From assembly GCA_040880525.1 (NCBI GenBank), contig JBBDIG010000019.1, positions 31,016 to 95,015 on the forward strand: 64,000 nucleotides of DNA. The letters are read 5' to 3'. This document shows, in pieces, positions 1-9,209 of the stretch. A program made the position numbers and the translations under genes. The DNA is from Bacteroidia bacterium (lineage in GTDB: Bacteria; Bacteroidota; Bacteroidia; CAILMK01; JBBDIG01). The notes below the pieces were generated by a model. It saw only the letters and a list, made by a program, of their open reading frames with translations, searched no databases and was not told where the DNA came from. The stretch's first letter is position 1. Each line of letters begins with the position of its first letter.

Positions 1-2
1 AG

Positions 3-2006
3 ATAGATTCGATGAGGTTTGTAAAAGACAAGCGATTGAAACTCGCTGGTATACTGGCCGTAGAGAGCGCTGAAAAGATTTATAAAATCAAAGAGGCTGA
101 ACTGGAACTTGGTGGAAGCAAGTTCATGGTGCACGGATATGTGCAGCAACAAGGCGAAGATTATTACAGCGACCTGGAAATAGAGGGCAGGGAAACAGAC
201 GTGAAATCACTGCTGGCGCTGATTCCTGACGAATATCTTACTTCCCTGGAGGATTACGAAAGCAGCGGTCGTATTTATTTCGAGGCGCAGATAAAGGGCA
301 TTTTTACCGGCTCCGAAAATCCGGCAATAAATTTTGATTTCGGGATTGAGGATGCCACCATCAGGAATAAAGAAAAAGGAATAGCGCTGGAAAATGTGTA
401 TCTGAAAGGCAATTACAACAATGGGGAAAGCCGGATGCTCGCCTCCTCGGTGGTTGATCTTTCAGGCATAAAGGCTACGCTGAAAGGTAAAGAAATTCAG
501 GGAGATTTCTTTCTTCGAAATTTTGATACGCCTTTTATCAAAACGCATCTGATTACGAATATCAATCTTGAGGATCTCCATAGTTTTTTGCATATAAAAG
601 GAATCGAGGAAATGCGCGGCAACCTCTACCTTGATGCTTCTTTTTCAGGAGATACACGGAATCTTAAAGATGTTTCTTCAATTCACAAAACCAGCCTTAG
701 CGGTAAAGCTGTGATTGGTGATGTGAATATTATTCCTGAAAATACTCACCTCGAATTTCGGAATCTGAATGGTCGCTTTTTCTTTGACAAAAAAGATATG
801 GTGATTGAAAACTTCTCAGGCCGGATTTCTGAAAGCGATTTCACGCTGAATGGCTTCTTCCGGAACTTTGCCTCCTTTCTTTTTCTCCCTGATAAAAAAC
901 TGGTGGTGGATGCCGATTTACAAAGCCAGAGAATTAATCTTAATGAATTATTAAAACAAGAGGTCTCCGAAGACGAAACTGATACGACCTATAGTTTTTC
1001 ATTTCCTGAATATTTGCAAATAAATTTTGGAGTAGCATTAGATCAGATCGTATTCCATAAGTTTGAAGCACAAGAAGTAAGGGGCCGGTTTAATTTTAAT
1101 GAAGGCGTTATGAGAACGAACGGCCTTTCCTTTATCACGATGAATGGAAAAATGAACGTGAATGGAAAAGTATCAGAAAAAGATAAGAAATTTTATGTGG
1201 ATGCAGAAGCTGATTGTACTGATTTAGATATTAAAAAACTATTTTATGCATTTGGAAATTTCGGACAGGAATATTTAATGGATAAACATCTGAAAGGAAA
1301 ACTAACGGCTGATATTTCATTGGAAGCCGTTTATAACAATGATTTTTCACCGGAATATGATAAGCTGAACGTGGTTTCAAATATGGTGGTTCGTGACGGG
1401 GAATTGATAAACTTTGAGCCGGTGACTGAGATGGCGGGTTTTATTAAAATGAAGAAAATGGAACACCTGAAGTTCGATGAACTCCGGAATGAAGTGCTCA
1501 TCACCAGGCAGGTAATTACGCTGCCTCAGATGACGATCAATAATAACGCGATGACGATGAAGGTTTCCGGCACTCATAATTTTGAAAATGAATTTAATTA
1601 TAAAATTGACATCAATTTATCTGAACTGCTTTTCGGCAAAAATGATCTTGGAGCTGAAAGCTACCGCGAAACTGAAAGCGATGGGCGGGGAGGAATGCAT
1701 CTTTATCTCTTGATGTATGGAGATGATGATAATTATTTTTTTAAATATGATAAAAAAGAAGTGAAGCAAAGAATAGCTGAAGGAATAAAAGAAGAGGGCC
1801 GCGAATTGAAGAATTTATTTAAGAAGAAAAAGGATGAAGCTCCACCACAGGAAACTAAGCGAACTCCGGATCCTGCTGGGGAGGAATATGCCATTGATCC
1901 TGTAAATCCGGGAACCAACAGCCGGAATGGCCGGGAAGAGTCTGAAAAAAAGGAAGAAAGCAAAAGTGCATTTAAAAGGCTCTTTGAAAAGCCGAAGGAA
2001 GAATAA
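3..2006 (+). CDS. AsmA-like envelope protein, 5' end outside window
   Basis: The reading frame is already open at the window edge, with ATG at 12 as the first in-window start, so the N-terminal membrane anchor is probably missing. The 664 visible residues are beta-rich repetitive sequence of the AsmA/YhjG type, with an AsmA C-terminal-like region at about residues 400-560. A Lys/Glu/Pro-rich tail follows (about 590-664). Family members are inner-membrane-anchored periplasmic proteins linked to lipid transport and outer-membrane homeostasis; that role is inferred from the family. The stop lies 3 nt before the sensor kinase start, so the two genes are probably co-transcribed. Confidence 0.7.
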   Translation: MDSMRFVKDKRLKLAGILAVESAEKIYKIKEAELELGGSKFMVHGYVQQQGEDYYSDLEIEGRETDVKSLLALIPDEYLTSLEDYESSGRIYFEAQIKGIFTGSENPAINFDFGIEDATIRNKEKGIALENVYLKGNYNNGESRMLASSVVDLSGIKATLKGKEIQGDFFLRNFDTPFIKTHLITNINLEDLHSFLHIKGIEEMRGNLYLDASFSGDTRNLKDVSSIHKTSLSGKAVIGDVNIIPENTHLEFRNLNGRFFFDKKDMVIENFSGRISESDFTLNGFFRNFASFLFLPDKKLVVDADLQSQRINLNELLKQEVSEDETDTTYSFSFPEYLQINFGVALDQIVFHKFEAQEVRGRFNFNEGVMRTNGLSFITMNGKMNVNGKVSEKDKKFYVDAEADCTDLDIKKLFYAFGNFGQEYLMDKHLKGKLTADISLEAVYNNDFSPEYDKLNVVSNMVVRDGELINFEPVTEMAGFIKMKKMEHLKFDELRNEVLITRQVITLPQMTINNNAMTMKVSGTHNFENEFNYKIDINLSELLFGKNDLGAESYRETESDGRGGMHLYLLMYGDDDNYFFKYDKKEVKQRIAEGIKEEGRELKNLFKKKKDEAPPQETKRTPDPAGEEYAIDPVNPGTNSRNGREESEKKEESKSAFKRLFEKPKEE

Positions 2007-2009
2007 GCG

Positions 2010-3167
2010 ATGGGAGCATACGAAAAGAAGAAGCATTGGAAAACGGCACTCTTTGTAGCGGCATTATTAATAGGAATTTCCTCTTTGTGGTATACCAATT
2101 ATCTTGTCGAAAAATTAGCCCACGAGGAGAAAAAGCGAATTCAGCTCTGGGCCGCTGCGTACAATGAACTGATCAACCTGGACAATGACAGTGGCGACCT
2201 CACTTTTGAAAGTGAAGTAATCAAAACCAATGAAACAATCCCGGTAATCCTGGCTGACGAAAATGATAATATTATTGATGCCCGGAACTTTGATTCTATT
2301 CCGATGCAGGATGAGGATTACCTGCGGGAGCAACTCCGTGAAATGAAAGCTGAGCGCGACCCTATCGTAATTGAATATGGAAATGGATCGCGGAATTTTA
2401 TTTATTATAAAAATTCAAATCTCATTGCACAACTTACTTATTATCCATACATACAGCTTTTTGTTATTTCACTTTTTGTTATTGTTTCTTATTTGGCTTT
2501 CAGTGCTTCACGGAGGTATGAGCAAAACCGGGTTTGGGTGGGAATGTCAAAGGAAACAGCACATCAACTGGGCACTCCGATTTCATCGCTTATGGCGTGG
2601 ACAGAATATTTGAATGAGGATACATCAAGGCTCAGCAAGGAAATTTTGGTCGAAATTGAAAAGGATATTGAGCGGCTCAACATGATTACGGAGCGTTTCT
2701 CGAAAATTGGTTCAGAACCTGTGCTGATAAAGGAAAATGTGGCCGATGCCATTGAGGAAACGCTGAGCTACCTGCGCAAGCGCGTTTCGCGAAAGGTGAC
2801 GATGGAAGTAGATCCGCAGTCCCAGGTGCAAACTCAGGCTTTCATCAGCCGCCCTTTATTCGCGTGGGTGGTGGAGAATCTGGTGAAAAATGCCGTGGAC
2901 GCAATGAGCGGAGAGGGCCGGGTCAGCTTCCACATAGAAGAGCGCTCCAGGCAGGTATTGGTGGATATTAAAGATACAGGCCGGGGTATTCCCAAATCCC
3001 AGTTTAATACCATATTTAATCCGGGCTTCACCACGCGGAAACGGGGCTGGGGCCTTGGCCTGTCGCTCGTAAAACGCATTGTAGAAATCTATCACAGAGG
3101 TGCCATTTACGTGAAAACCTCAGAGTTAGGCACAGGCACCACATTCAGGATAAAGCTCAATAAATGA
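2010..3167 (+). CDS. membrane sensor histidine kinase
   Basis: This is a 385-residue kinase. A TM segment lies at about 13-31, an extracytoplasmic sensor region at about 32-146 and a second TM at about 147-166. The phosphoacceptor His is H185 in KETAHQLGTP. The HATPase domain shows the N box (ENLVKNAVDAM, N294), the G1 box DTGRGI (322-327), an F box near 335-340 and the G2 box GWGLGL (346-351), so it should be catalytically complete. No HAMP domain is evident. It begins 3 nt after the AsmA-like gene. No response regulator is adjacent, so the partner and signal are unknown. Confidence 0.88.
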   Translation: MGAYEKKKHWKTALFVAALLIGISSLWYTNYLVEKLAHEEKKRIQLWAAAYNELINLDNDSGDLTFESEVIKTNETIPVILADENDNIIDARNFDSIPMQDEDYLREQLREMKAERDPIVIEYGNGSRNFIYYKNSNLIAQLTYYPYIQLFVISLFVIVSYLAFSASRRYEQNRVWVGMSKETAHQLGTPISSLMAWTEYLNEDTSRLSKEILVEIEKDIERLNMITERFSKIGSEPVLIKENVADAIEETLSYLRKRVSRKVTMEVDPQSQVQTQAFISRPLFAWVVENLVKNAVDAMSGEGRVSFHIEERSRQVLVDIKDTGRGIPKSQFNTIFNPGFTTRKRGWGLGLSLVKRIVEIYHRGAIYVKTSELGTGTTFRIKLNK

Positions 3168-3181
3168 ACGGCCCGGCTTCA

Positions 3182-3784
3182 TCATAGCAGCAATTGCGCT
3201 CCGCCCGATTCTTCAATTCCCTGGTTAAAGCAATAGCGGCAACGGGGTTCATAATGCTCCTTTTCACCGACAAGCACATGTTCCGTGTTGGGTGATTTTC
3301 GATAAGAATGGGAGGCCAGTGAACCGCAGATCACGCAAATCGCATGGATTTTAGTAACGTACTCCGCAACGGCCATAAGCTCCGGAATAGGGCCGAACGG
3401 ACGTCCTAAATAGTCCATATCCAACCCCGCTACTATTACGCGCTTTCCCTTGCCGGCCAGGATCTGCACCACCCTCACCAGTATTTTGCTGAAAAACTGC
3501 GCCTCATCAATCCCGATCACCTGTGCCGGATTTTTATCATACAAAATCTCTTCGGCCATTTTTATGGAAATAGAGGAAAGCTGGTTGTAATCGTGCGAAA
3601 CGATGTTCTCGCGGCTGTACCGGGTATCCATTTCCGGTTTGTAAATGGCAACCTGCTGATTCGCAATGGTGGCACGTTTCAGCCTGCGGATCACCTCCTC
3701 CGTTTTGCCGGAGAACATAGGTCCGCAAACCACTTCAATCCATCCACGAGGCTTATCTACATAAAATTTCGGTTCAAGAAACAC
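3182..3784 (-). CDS. tdk: thymidine kinase
   Basis: This is a 200-residue type II thymidine kinase (EC 2.7.1.21), which phosphorylates thymidine with ATP in the cytosolic salvage pathway. Walker A is GPMFSGKT (21-28). The Walker B-like segment is VIGIDEAQFF (D93, E94). Zinc ligands C150/C153 and C182/C185 form the lasso domain pairs. Length and motif order match the bacterial family. It converges with the kinase gene (stops 14 nt apart) and has a TATTTTTG promoter-like box about 60 nt upstream of its start. Confidence 0.96.
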   Translation of the reverse strand: MFLEPKFYVDKPRGWIEVVCGPMFSGKTEEVIRRLKRATIANQQVAIYKPEMDTRYSRENIVSHDYNQLSSISIKMAEEILYDKNPAQVIGIDEAQFFSKILVRVVQILAGKGKRVIVAGLDMDYLGRPFGPIPELMAVAEYVTKIHAICVICGSLASHSYRKSPNTEHVLVGEKEHYEPRCRYCFNQGIEESGGAQLLL

Positions 3785-3843
3785 AGTTCGGAAGGTTGAG
3801 ATAAGTTAATGGGGTCAGGGCTATAGCGCGGGTTTACGCACTG

Positions 3844-3851
3844 CAAAAATA
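3844..3851 (-). promoter_or_regulatory. Bacteroidota -7 box for tdk
   Basis: The minus strand reads TATTTTTG, matching the TAnnTTTG -7 consensus of Bacteroidota sigma-ABfr promoters. It lies about 60 nt upstream of the tdk start. No clear -33 element was seen. Confidence 0.45.
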
Positions 3852-3935
3852 GAAAACGCAGCAAAGGAACATGGTGCTAACTATCAACCGGCTCGCATAT
3901 TACCTGTTATTCCGGGCAGGCTCTTTCTCTTTCTA

Positions 3936-3943
3936 TAATTTTG
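3936..3943 (+). promoter_or_regulatory. Bacteroidota -7 box for the 3960 gene
   Basis: TAATTTTG matches the TAnnTTTG consensus. It sits 16 nt before the ATG at 3960, implying a short leader. The -33 element is not obvious. Confidence 0.4.
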
Positions 3944-3959
3944 CAGCAAATATTTTAAT

Positions 3960-4967
3960 ATGCCAAACGACAAATTATTTGATATCGCCACTTCACTGCT
4001 CCAGGATATTAATGAAACTTACGTACGCACCGGGAAAGAGCAGGGAGAGGTGCCAGCGCTGGAAATGGCCTTATTAAAAAAACAGGTTATTTCTTTTTAT
4101 GAAATAGTATTAAAACTTGAAAAAGAATACAGGGATGAAGGAGCAGCCGGAAAGGTGAGCAGCCATATCGCAGAACTGCGGGAGGAGGTGAAGCAAATGT
4201 CAGAACATGAACCGCAGGCATTCCGGCACCAGCAGCCTGAACCTTCAGGATATGAGCAGCCCCCGGTATATGAACCTTCGGTGCCGGAACCACCGTCCAC
4301 TCCTGAGAGCGATTTCACGGATGCACAGGCAGACACGGAAGACAAAACCCCGCAAGAGGAAGCCGAACCTGCGCAGGAAACAGTGCCTGACTCTACTGCG
4401 CCACGGGAAGCACCGGTAAATCAGGAGGAAGAAAAACCGGAGGAGGAATTACCGCAAAAAATTCAGGACGAAGAAAAACCCGATTTACCGCCTGAAACGG
4501 AAGAGTCGGCACCAGCAGAACCAATAATGGCAGAGTCCCCGGAAAATGAGAAAACCAAGAAGGAAGCAGCGGAAAAAGAAAAATCCGCAAAGGATGCAGC
4601 CCCCGCGAAAGAACCGGAGCAAGAACCGGCTTCGAGGCAATCCCTGAATGAGCGGTTTGCAGGACGCACCGCGCTGCACCAGCGACTGGGAAAATCGCAG
4701 CCGGGAATGGCGGATAAATTTAAGCTCACGCCTATTGCAGATCTGAAATCAGCCATTAGCCTGAATAAAAAAATCGCCTTTATAAATGATCTGTTTAAAG
4801 GAAACCAGAAGGAATATCGCAAAACGATTGATTTCCTGAATAAGAGCGGCAACTACAGCGAAGCCCGGTTTTATTTGCAATCGGAATTAAAACCTAAATA
4901 CGACTGGAAGGATTCCGATCCGCTTTATCTGGAATTACAGGAACTCGTACAGCGGAAGTTTCTCTGA
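3960..4967 (+). CDS. hypothetical protein with acidic Pro/Glu-rich linker
   Basis: This 335-residue protein has no signal peptide. An N-terminal helical segment (1-75) is followed by a long low-complexity Glu/Pro/Ala/Lys stretch (about 80-225). A well-ordered C-terminal segment (about 245-335) contains IADLKSAISLNKKIAFINDL and ends in a tyrosine-rich helix. I recognise the C-terminal block as a recurrent Bacteroidota hypothetical-protein type, but no function can be assigned. The linker suggests a tethering or scaffold architecture, which is inference. A TAATTTTG promoter box lies just upstream. The stop is 6 nt from the convergent gene at 4974. Confidence 0.72.
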   Translation: MPNDKLFDIATSLLQDINETYVRTGKEQGEVPALEMALLKKQVISFYEIVLKLEKEYRDEGAAGKVSSHIAELREEVKQMSEHEPQAFRHQQPEPSGYEQPPVYEPSVPEPPSTPESDFTDAQADTEDKTPQEEAEPAQETVPDSTAPREAPVNQEEEKPEEELPQKIQDEEKPDLPPETEESAPAEPIMAESPENEKTKKEAAEKEKSAKDAAPAKEPEQEPASRQSLNERFAGRTALHQRLGKSQPGMADKFKLTPIADLKSAISLNKKIAFINDLFKGNQKEYRKTIDFLNKSGNYSEARFYLQSELKPKYDWKDSDPLYLELQELVQRKFL

Positions 4968-4973
4968 CGGCCA

Positions 4974-5918
4974 TCACCATTTATCGTGCAGCGTGAGGAA
5001 GAGGCGCGCCTGCCAGTAAAAGTTCCTGACGGGATTATCGCTGTTTATGTGGTTGAGGCCGGGCCTGATGCCGGTTTCGAGGGAAGCGATAAATCCCACA
5101 TGATCTGAGAAACGCAGATATTCCTCAATGCCAACCCTGAATCCAAAAGGACGCTCGCTGTACTCATCGCCTGATAGGTCGTAGCTATTATAACCATAGC
5201 CCACCTCATCAATGAGCAGGGCAGGACTAACCATCATATCAGCAAATATTCTCCGGAACCTGAAATCCTCGTTTTCTCCAAAGTCGCTGGTTTGAATTCT
5301 GAAGTTGCGAATGGTGAATTGTGAAAGTCCGAGATAGAACGACCGCACGCGAATGTTGGTGAATTTGCGGCCGGGCATATTATCAAGAGAAGTACCGCTC
5401 GCATGTTGGATCCGGTCCAGCCGCAAATAATTGCCGGATACCACGCTCGACATATAATTGTACCCGGCCTTTATGCCCCAGGCTTTGCGCAGGCTCGATT
5501 GCGTACGATACAACCTTTCAGGATTCCTGCCTGAGCCTATGAACATGTTCAGCGCCTTTAATTTGATAGTGTCGCTGATGATCCAGGTGAGGCCAATGTC
5601 AGCTTCAAATCCGCGGACATAATCACCACGGGCCGAGTCCTGCTCTGCGGCCTCCTTTGCCCCGTCAACCACTGGAGAATAAGGAAGCTTGGCATATACA
5701 TCAAAAAAAACCTGGTTTTGCCATTGATATTGAAAACCTAATGCAGCGCCTGCATCTACTTCCGCTTCGTAAAGCGAACCGATATAGAGCGGGGCTGCCT
5801 TTATCCAGACATTGCTGATGTCGTAAGGATCATCTCTCAGGATCAGGGCATCAATATCAGATTGCGCTTTTGAAATAACTGAAGCGAAGAGCAGGACGAA
5901 CGCCAGAAGTATTCTCAT
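4974..5918 (-). CDS. secreted/outer-membrane protein, unknown function
   Basis: This 314-residue protein has a clear Sec signal peptide (1-18, cleavage after SKAQ). The mature sequence has alternating aromatic/polar strands and ends near FYWQARLFLTLHDKW, a terminal-strand pattern of outer-membrane beta-barrels. The repeated amphipathic segments and tyrosine content support a barrel of about 12-16 strands, but this was not modelled. It resembles Bacteroidota conserved hypothetical outer-membrane proteins. Nothing indicates a substrate. Confidence 0.72.
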   Translation of the reverse strand: MRILLAFVLLFASVISKAQSDIDALILRDDPYDISNVWIKAAPLYIGSLYEAEVDAGAALGFQYQWQNQVFFDVYAKLPYSPVVDGAKEAAEQDSARGDYVRGFEADIGLTWIISDTIKLKALNMFIGSGRNPERLYRTQSSLRKAWGIKAGYNYMSSVVSGNYLRLDRIQHASGTSLDNMPGRKFTNIRVRSFYLGLSQFTIRNFRIQTSDFGENEDFRFRRIFADMMVSPALLIDEVGYGYNSYDLSGDEYSERPFGFRVGIEEYLRFSDHVGFIASLETGIRPGLNHINSDNPVRNFYWQARLFLTLHDKW

Positions 5919-6068
5919 GGATGATCTGTTAAATTTTGGGCGAAATTAAAGATTGCTGCACAGGTGAAGGTAAGGACGCATCAGAGAGGATGTGTTGATA
6001 CAGCAACATTTCTTCATCTTTGTTGCGCCCTGCGTGCTTTAATACTACAATTTAAAAATCCCTACATT

Positions 6069-7016
6069 ATGAAGTTTCAAAATCCTCAACCCCTGCGGGA
6101 AGTTGCAGAAGTTTTAAACTGCCGTTATAAAGGTCCTCACGATCTTTCACTTACCGGAATCAATGAAATCCACAAAGTGGAAGCCGGGGATATTACGTTT
6201 ACCGATGTTCCCAAATATTATAAAAAGGCGCTGAATTCAGCAGCTACAGCAGTGCTCATTAATAGCGAAGAACAGGAACCTGCGGCAGGGAAAGGACTCC
6301 TCATCTCCGAAGATCCTTTCAGAGACTATAACCGGCTGGTGAAGCACTTCAGGCTGCCGGCTCCCATTCCGCAGGGGAAGTTTACGGTAGGGAAGAGCGT
6401 GACGATCGCAGAAAATACGCAGGTTCATCCGGGCGTGGTGATCGGCAATTTTGTGAAGATTGGCCGCAACTGCATAATATATCCTAACGTGGTGATCTAT
6501 GATCAAACCACCATTGGCGATAATGTGGTTATTCATGCCAACAGTGTTTTAGGAGCCGATGCCTTTTATTTTAAAAACAGAAATACGCACCACGATAAAT
6601 TGATTTCCTGCGGAAACGTGATCGTTGAGGAGGATGTGGAAATTGGCGCTTCATGCACGATTGACAAGGGGGTGAGCGGCAGCACCGTGATTGGCAAAGG
6701 CAGCAAACTGGACAATCACATCCATGTGGGACATGGCGCCATCATTGGTAAACGCTGCCTGATTGCGGCTCAATGTGGAATAGGCGGCAAAGCCATCATT
6801 GAGGATGACGTCATCATCTGGGGCCAGGCAGGAATAACGAAGGACATCAGGATCGGTAAAGGTGCCGTGATCTCTGCGCAGGCCGGAGTTTCCAAGTCAT
6901 TGCCGGGAGGCAAGCTCTATTTCGGATCTCCCGCCCGTGATGCCCGTACAGCCTACCGGGAAATGGCTGCATTAAGAATGATGTCTGCCAATCCGGAAAA
7001 TAAACCTGATACCTGA
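6069..7016 (+). CDS. lpxD: LpxD-like UDP-3-O-acylglucosamine N-acyltransferase
   Basis: This is a left-handed beta-helix acyltransferase of 315 residues when started at ATG 6069. The frame is open upstream to an ATG at 5964, but the added 35 residues are Cys-rich and unlike the family. An N-terminal LpxD uridine-binding-like domain (1-100) is followed by hexapeptide repeats (about 105-285). HVGHG places H222 at the position of the catalytic His of LpxD. The reaction would be N-acylation of UDP-3-O-acylglucosamine in lipid A synthesis. Bacteroidota often carry a second LpxD-like paralogue, and with no lipid A genes adjacent this may be it. Confidence 0.8.
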   Translation: MKFQNPQPLREVAEVLNCRYKGPHDLSLTGINEIHKVEAGDITFTDVPKYYKKALNSAATAVLINSEEQEPAAGKGLLISEDPFRDYNRLVKHFRLPAPIPQGKFTVGKSVTIAENTQVHPGVVIGNFVKIGRNCIIYPNVVIYDQTTIGDNVVIHANSVLGADAFYFKNRNTHHDKLISCGNVIVEEDVEIGASCTIDKGVSGSTVIGKGSKLDNHIHVGHGAIIGKRCLIAAQCGIGGKAIIEDDVIIWGQAGITKDIRIGKGAVISAQAGVSKSLPGGKLYFGSPARDARTAYREMAALRMMSANPENKPDT

Positions 7017-7044
7017 AATCAAAAGTTCCGGGCGCTGAAAAAAA

Positions 7045-7080
7045 AAGCCTCTTCCAACCATTGCTGGCTGAAAGAGGCTT
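7045..7080 (-). terminator. intrinsic terminator of the 7107 gene
   Basis: A 9-bp stem (AAGCCTCTT at 7045-7053, AAGAGGCTT at 7072-7080) is followed on the minus strand by an oligo-U run (A tract at 7038-7046). It lies 27 nt after the stop of the minus-strand lipoprotein gene. The plus-strand side lacks a U tract. Confidence 0.75.
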
Positions 7081-7106
7081 CCCCCGTCCTTTGTATTACA
7101 AATAAT

Positions 7107-7952
7107 TTATTCTGACAGCGTAAATGTACGGGTTGTTGAATTAAAAGGACCCGGTATAACATTTCCGTCCTCATCAATCAGTTCAATCTTCACCGTGTTC
7201 TCTCCCATCGGCAAGCCTTCCATGGCGTAAGGCACCCAACGTGAAAGAATGAATTCGTTTCCATTGATCGTGGCTTTTACCTTGTTGCCATTCTGACCAA
7301 GTTCTACATTATGAAGATAAAAATCCAGCAACACCTTATCGGTTTGCTTTTTTCCTTTGTACTCGCCTTTCGGACGGCTGTAAAAAAGATGTGGATCATC
7401 CATGTTAAAATCAGGGCCACTTTTGCCATCGCCCACAGTAACTTGCCGCAACACCATCGCATTCTTATTTTTCAGGCTCATGTGGTATGACCGCGAAAGG
7501 AATGCAAGGACTACGTGCTTACCGGCTTCCATTTCCTTCTGAAATTGCGGACTATAATGAGCGGAATAAGGTCCGTTATTAATGATGAGGTGGATGTGTT
7601 GTCCATCGGGCGAATTGGCCAGACCCATCTGATCTGCATCAGGAGTTTGCTCCCCCAAGTTGTAGTCTGAAACCTCAAACGTATAATTGATTTTTCCGGG
7701 TTCCAGTGCCGCTCCGTCTGCAGGCTCGTTCAGTTTCAGGCTCGCATTTTCAAATTGCTTTGCCCCCTTTACGATGGAAAGCGTAATCCCGCCTTGTTCC
7801 ATAGAATTGCCACGGAAGACATTATCCATTCCAGGGCTGTCCACCGCCATTGTCTCACCTCTTTCATCTTCATCCTTCACCTTTTCTGGCGAATCGCAAG
7901 AGGCAAAAAAGATCAGGTTCAGCATCATCATCAGATAAATAGTCGTCTTCAT
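7107..7952 (-). CDS. lipoprotein, unknown function
   Basis: This 281-residue protein has an SPII signal (lipobox FFASC, C19), followed by an acidic linker. The mature part is beta-rich, with a His-containing segment GQHIHLIINNGPYSAHY near the middle and an Ig-like C-terminal half ending in TRTFTLSE. The motif resembles conserved Bacteroidota lipoproteins of unknown role. I do not assign binding or catalysis. It has its own terminator (7045-7080) and a TACTTTTG promoter box at 8021-8028, so it appears monocistronic. Confidence 0.75.
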   Translation of the reverse strand: MKTTIYLMMMLNLIFFASCDSPEKVKDEDERGETMAVDSPGMDNVFRGNSMEQGGITLSIVKGAKQFENASLKLNEPADGAALEPGKINYTFEVSDYNLGEQTPDADQMGLANSPDGQHIHLIINNGPYSAHYSPQFQKEMEAGKHVVLAFLSRSYHMSLKNKNAMVLRQVTVGDGKSGPDFNMDDPHLFYSRPKGEYKGKKQTDKVLLDFYLHNVELGQNGNKVKATINGNEFILSRWVPYAMEGLPMGENTVKIELIDEDGNVIPGPFNSTTRTFTLSE

Positions 7953-8020
7953 AATTGAAATTTATTGGTTGTTGAAATTCAGTACGGTTTATAATCAGTG
8001 AGTGTACAATATGTTCAGTG

Positions 8021-8028
8021 CAAAAGTA
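8021..8028 (-). promoter_or_regulatory. Bacteroidota -7 box for the 7107-7952 lipoprotein
   Basis: The minus strand reads TACTTTTG, matching TAnnTTTG, about 70 nt upstream of the lipoprotein start. Confidence 0.45.
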
Positions 8029-8088
8029 AACACAGCGGGGTGTTGTAATTTTTACTTCTTTTGAACAATGCTATGCAAATAAATTCTA

Positions 8089-9156
8089 ATGGAAGAAGAA
8101 ATCAAGGATCAGGAACCGGGCGGGGAGAATGATGAATTATATGAGCATTATCGTATAAAGGTAGATCGCGGCCAACAGCCCCTGCGGATTGACCGGTACC
8201 TGACGCAGCGTATCCAGAACGTGAGCCGCAATCGCCTGCAGAATGCAGCAAAAGCAGATTGCATCCTGGTGAATGGCGAGGCGGTGAAATCTAATTATAA
8301 AGTGAAGCCTCTTGATGAAGTTTCGATCGTATTGCCGGAGCCGCCTCGGGATAAAGAAGTTTACCCGGAAAATATTCCGCTGGATATTATTTATGAAGAT
8401 GAACATCTCCTCGTTTTGAATAAAGCTGCCGGAATGGTGGTGCATCCGGGTTTTAATAATTATACCGGTACGCTGGTCAATGCCCTGGTTTATCATTTCG
8501 ATAATCTTCCCACCCATGCAAATGGCGAAATCCGTCCCGGCCTGGTTCACCGGATAGACAAGGACACTACGGGCGTAATGGTGGTGGCGAAGGAAGAATA
8601 TGCCATGAGTTTTCTGGCCCGCCAGTTTTTCGACCACAGCATAGAACGCGCCTATACTGCGCTGGTGTGGGGCGATGTTGCAGAAGATAGCGGCACCATT
8701 CGCGGAAACCTGGGCCGGAGCAAGCATGACAGGCGAATGAGCCAGGTTTATCAGGAAGAGGAAATTGGCAAACCTGCCGTTACGCACTACAAAGTGCTGG
8801 AGCGATTCACCTGGGTAACGCTGGTAGAATGCCGCCTGGAAACAGGCCGTACACACCAGATTCGTGCACACATGCGCTACCTCGGCCATCCCCTTTTTGC
8901 TGATGAACTTTATGGAGGAATGCGCCTCCTGGCCGGTACGCCCACTTCCAGGTACAAGCAGTTCATTGAAAATTGCTTCAAGCTGTTGCCACGGCAGGCG
9001 CTGCACGCCCGGTCGCTTGGATTTATCCATCCGCACTCCAAAAAGCATCTGCACTTTGAGCAAGCGCTGCCACAGGATATGCAGGCCGTGATAGAAAAAT
9101 GGCGTACCTACATTAATGCAAAATTTGGAGATGCCAGGCAAACAGAAGACAACTGA
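8089..9156 (+). CDS. rluD: RluD-family 23S rRNA pseudouridine synthase
   Basis: This is a 355-residue RluA/RluD-family enzyme. An S4 RNA-binding domain lies at about 32-80. The catalytic domain carries HRIDKDTTG, with D157 as the catalytic Asp, and the later GRTHQIRAHM segment typical of the family. It isomerises specific uridines in large-subunit rRNA; family precedent favours RluD (positions 1911/1915/1917), but RluA/RluC-type targets cannot be excluded from sequence alone. The first 20 residues are acidic and not conserved. A symporter gene follows after a short AT-rich repeat. Confidence 0.92.
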   Translation: MEEEIKDQEPGGENDELYEHYRIKVDRGQQPLRIDRYLTQRIQNVSRNRLQNAAKADCILVNGEAVKSNYKVKPLDEVSIVLPEPPRDKEVYPENIPLDIIYEDEHLLVLNKAAGMVVHPGFNNYTGTLVNALVYHFDNLPTHANGEIRPGLVHRIDKDTTGVMVVAKEEYAMSFLARQFFDHSIERAYTALVWGDVAEDSGTIRGNLGRSKHDRRMSQVYQEEEIGKPAVTHYKVLERFTWVTLVECRLETGRTHQIRAHMRYLGHPLFADELYGGMRLLAGTPTSRYKQFIENCFKLLPRQALHARSLGFIHPHSKKHLHFEQALPQDMQAVIEKWRTYINAKFGDARQTEDN

Positions 9157-9164
9157 ACAATCAT

Positions 9165-9204
9165 GCATAATTCATAACTCATAACTCATAATTCATCATT
9201 CAAT
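9165..9204 (+). repeat. degenerate 7-8 bp tandem repeat (cataact/cataatt)
   Basis: The spacer between rluD and the symporter consists almost wholly of reiterated cataattcataactcat-type units. It contains no other visible signal. Such simple repeats can vary in copy number, and this one lies just 5 nt before the symporter start codon. Confidence 0.7.
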
Positions 9205-9209
9205 TAACT

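Noticed and set aside
5964..6068. N-terminal extension of the LpxD-like gene
   Set aside because: The 35 extra residues are Cys-rich and unlike LpxD N-termini; ATG 6069 fits the family start.
8137..9168. Long antisense frame of 343 codons opposite rluD
   Set aside because: It lies wholly opposite a strongly conserved gene, has no recognisable domain and reads as composition-driven shadow sequence.
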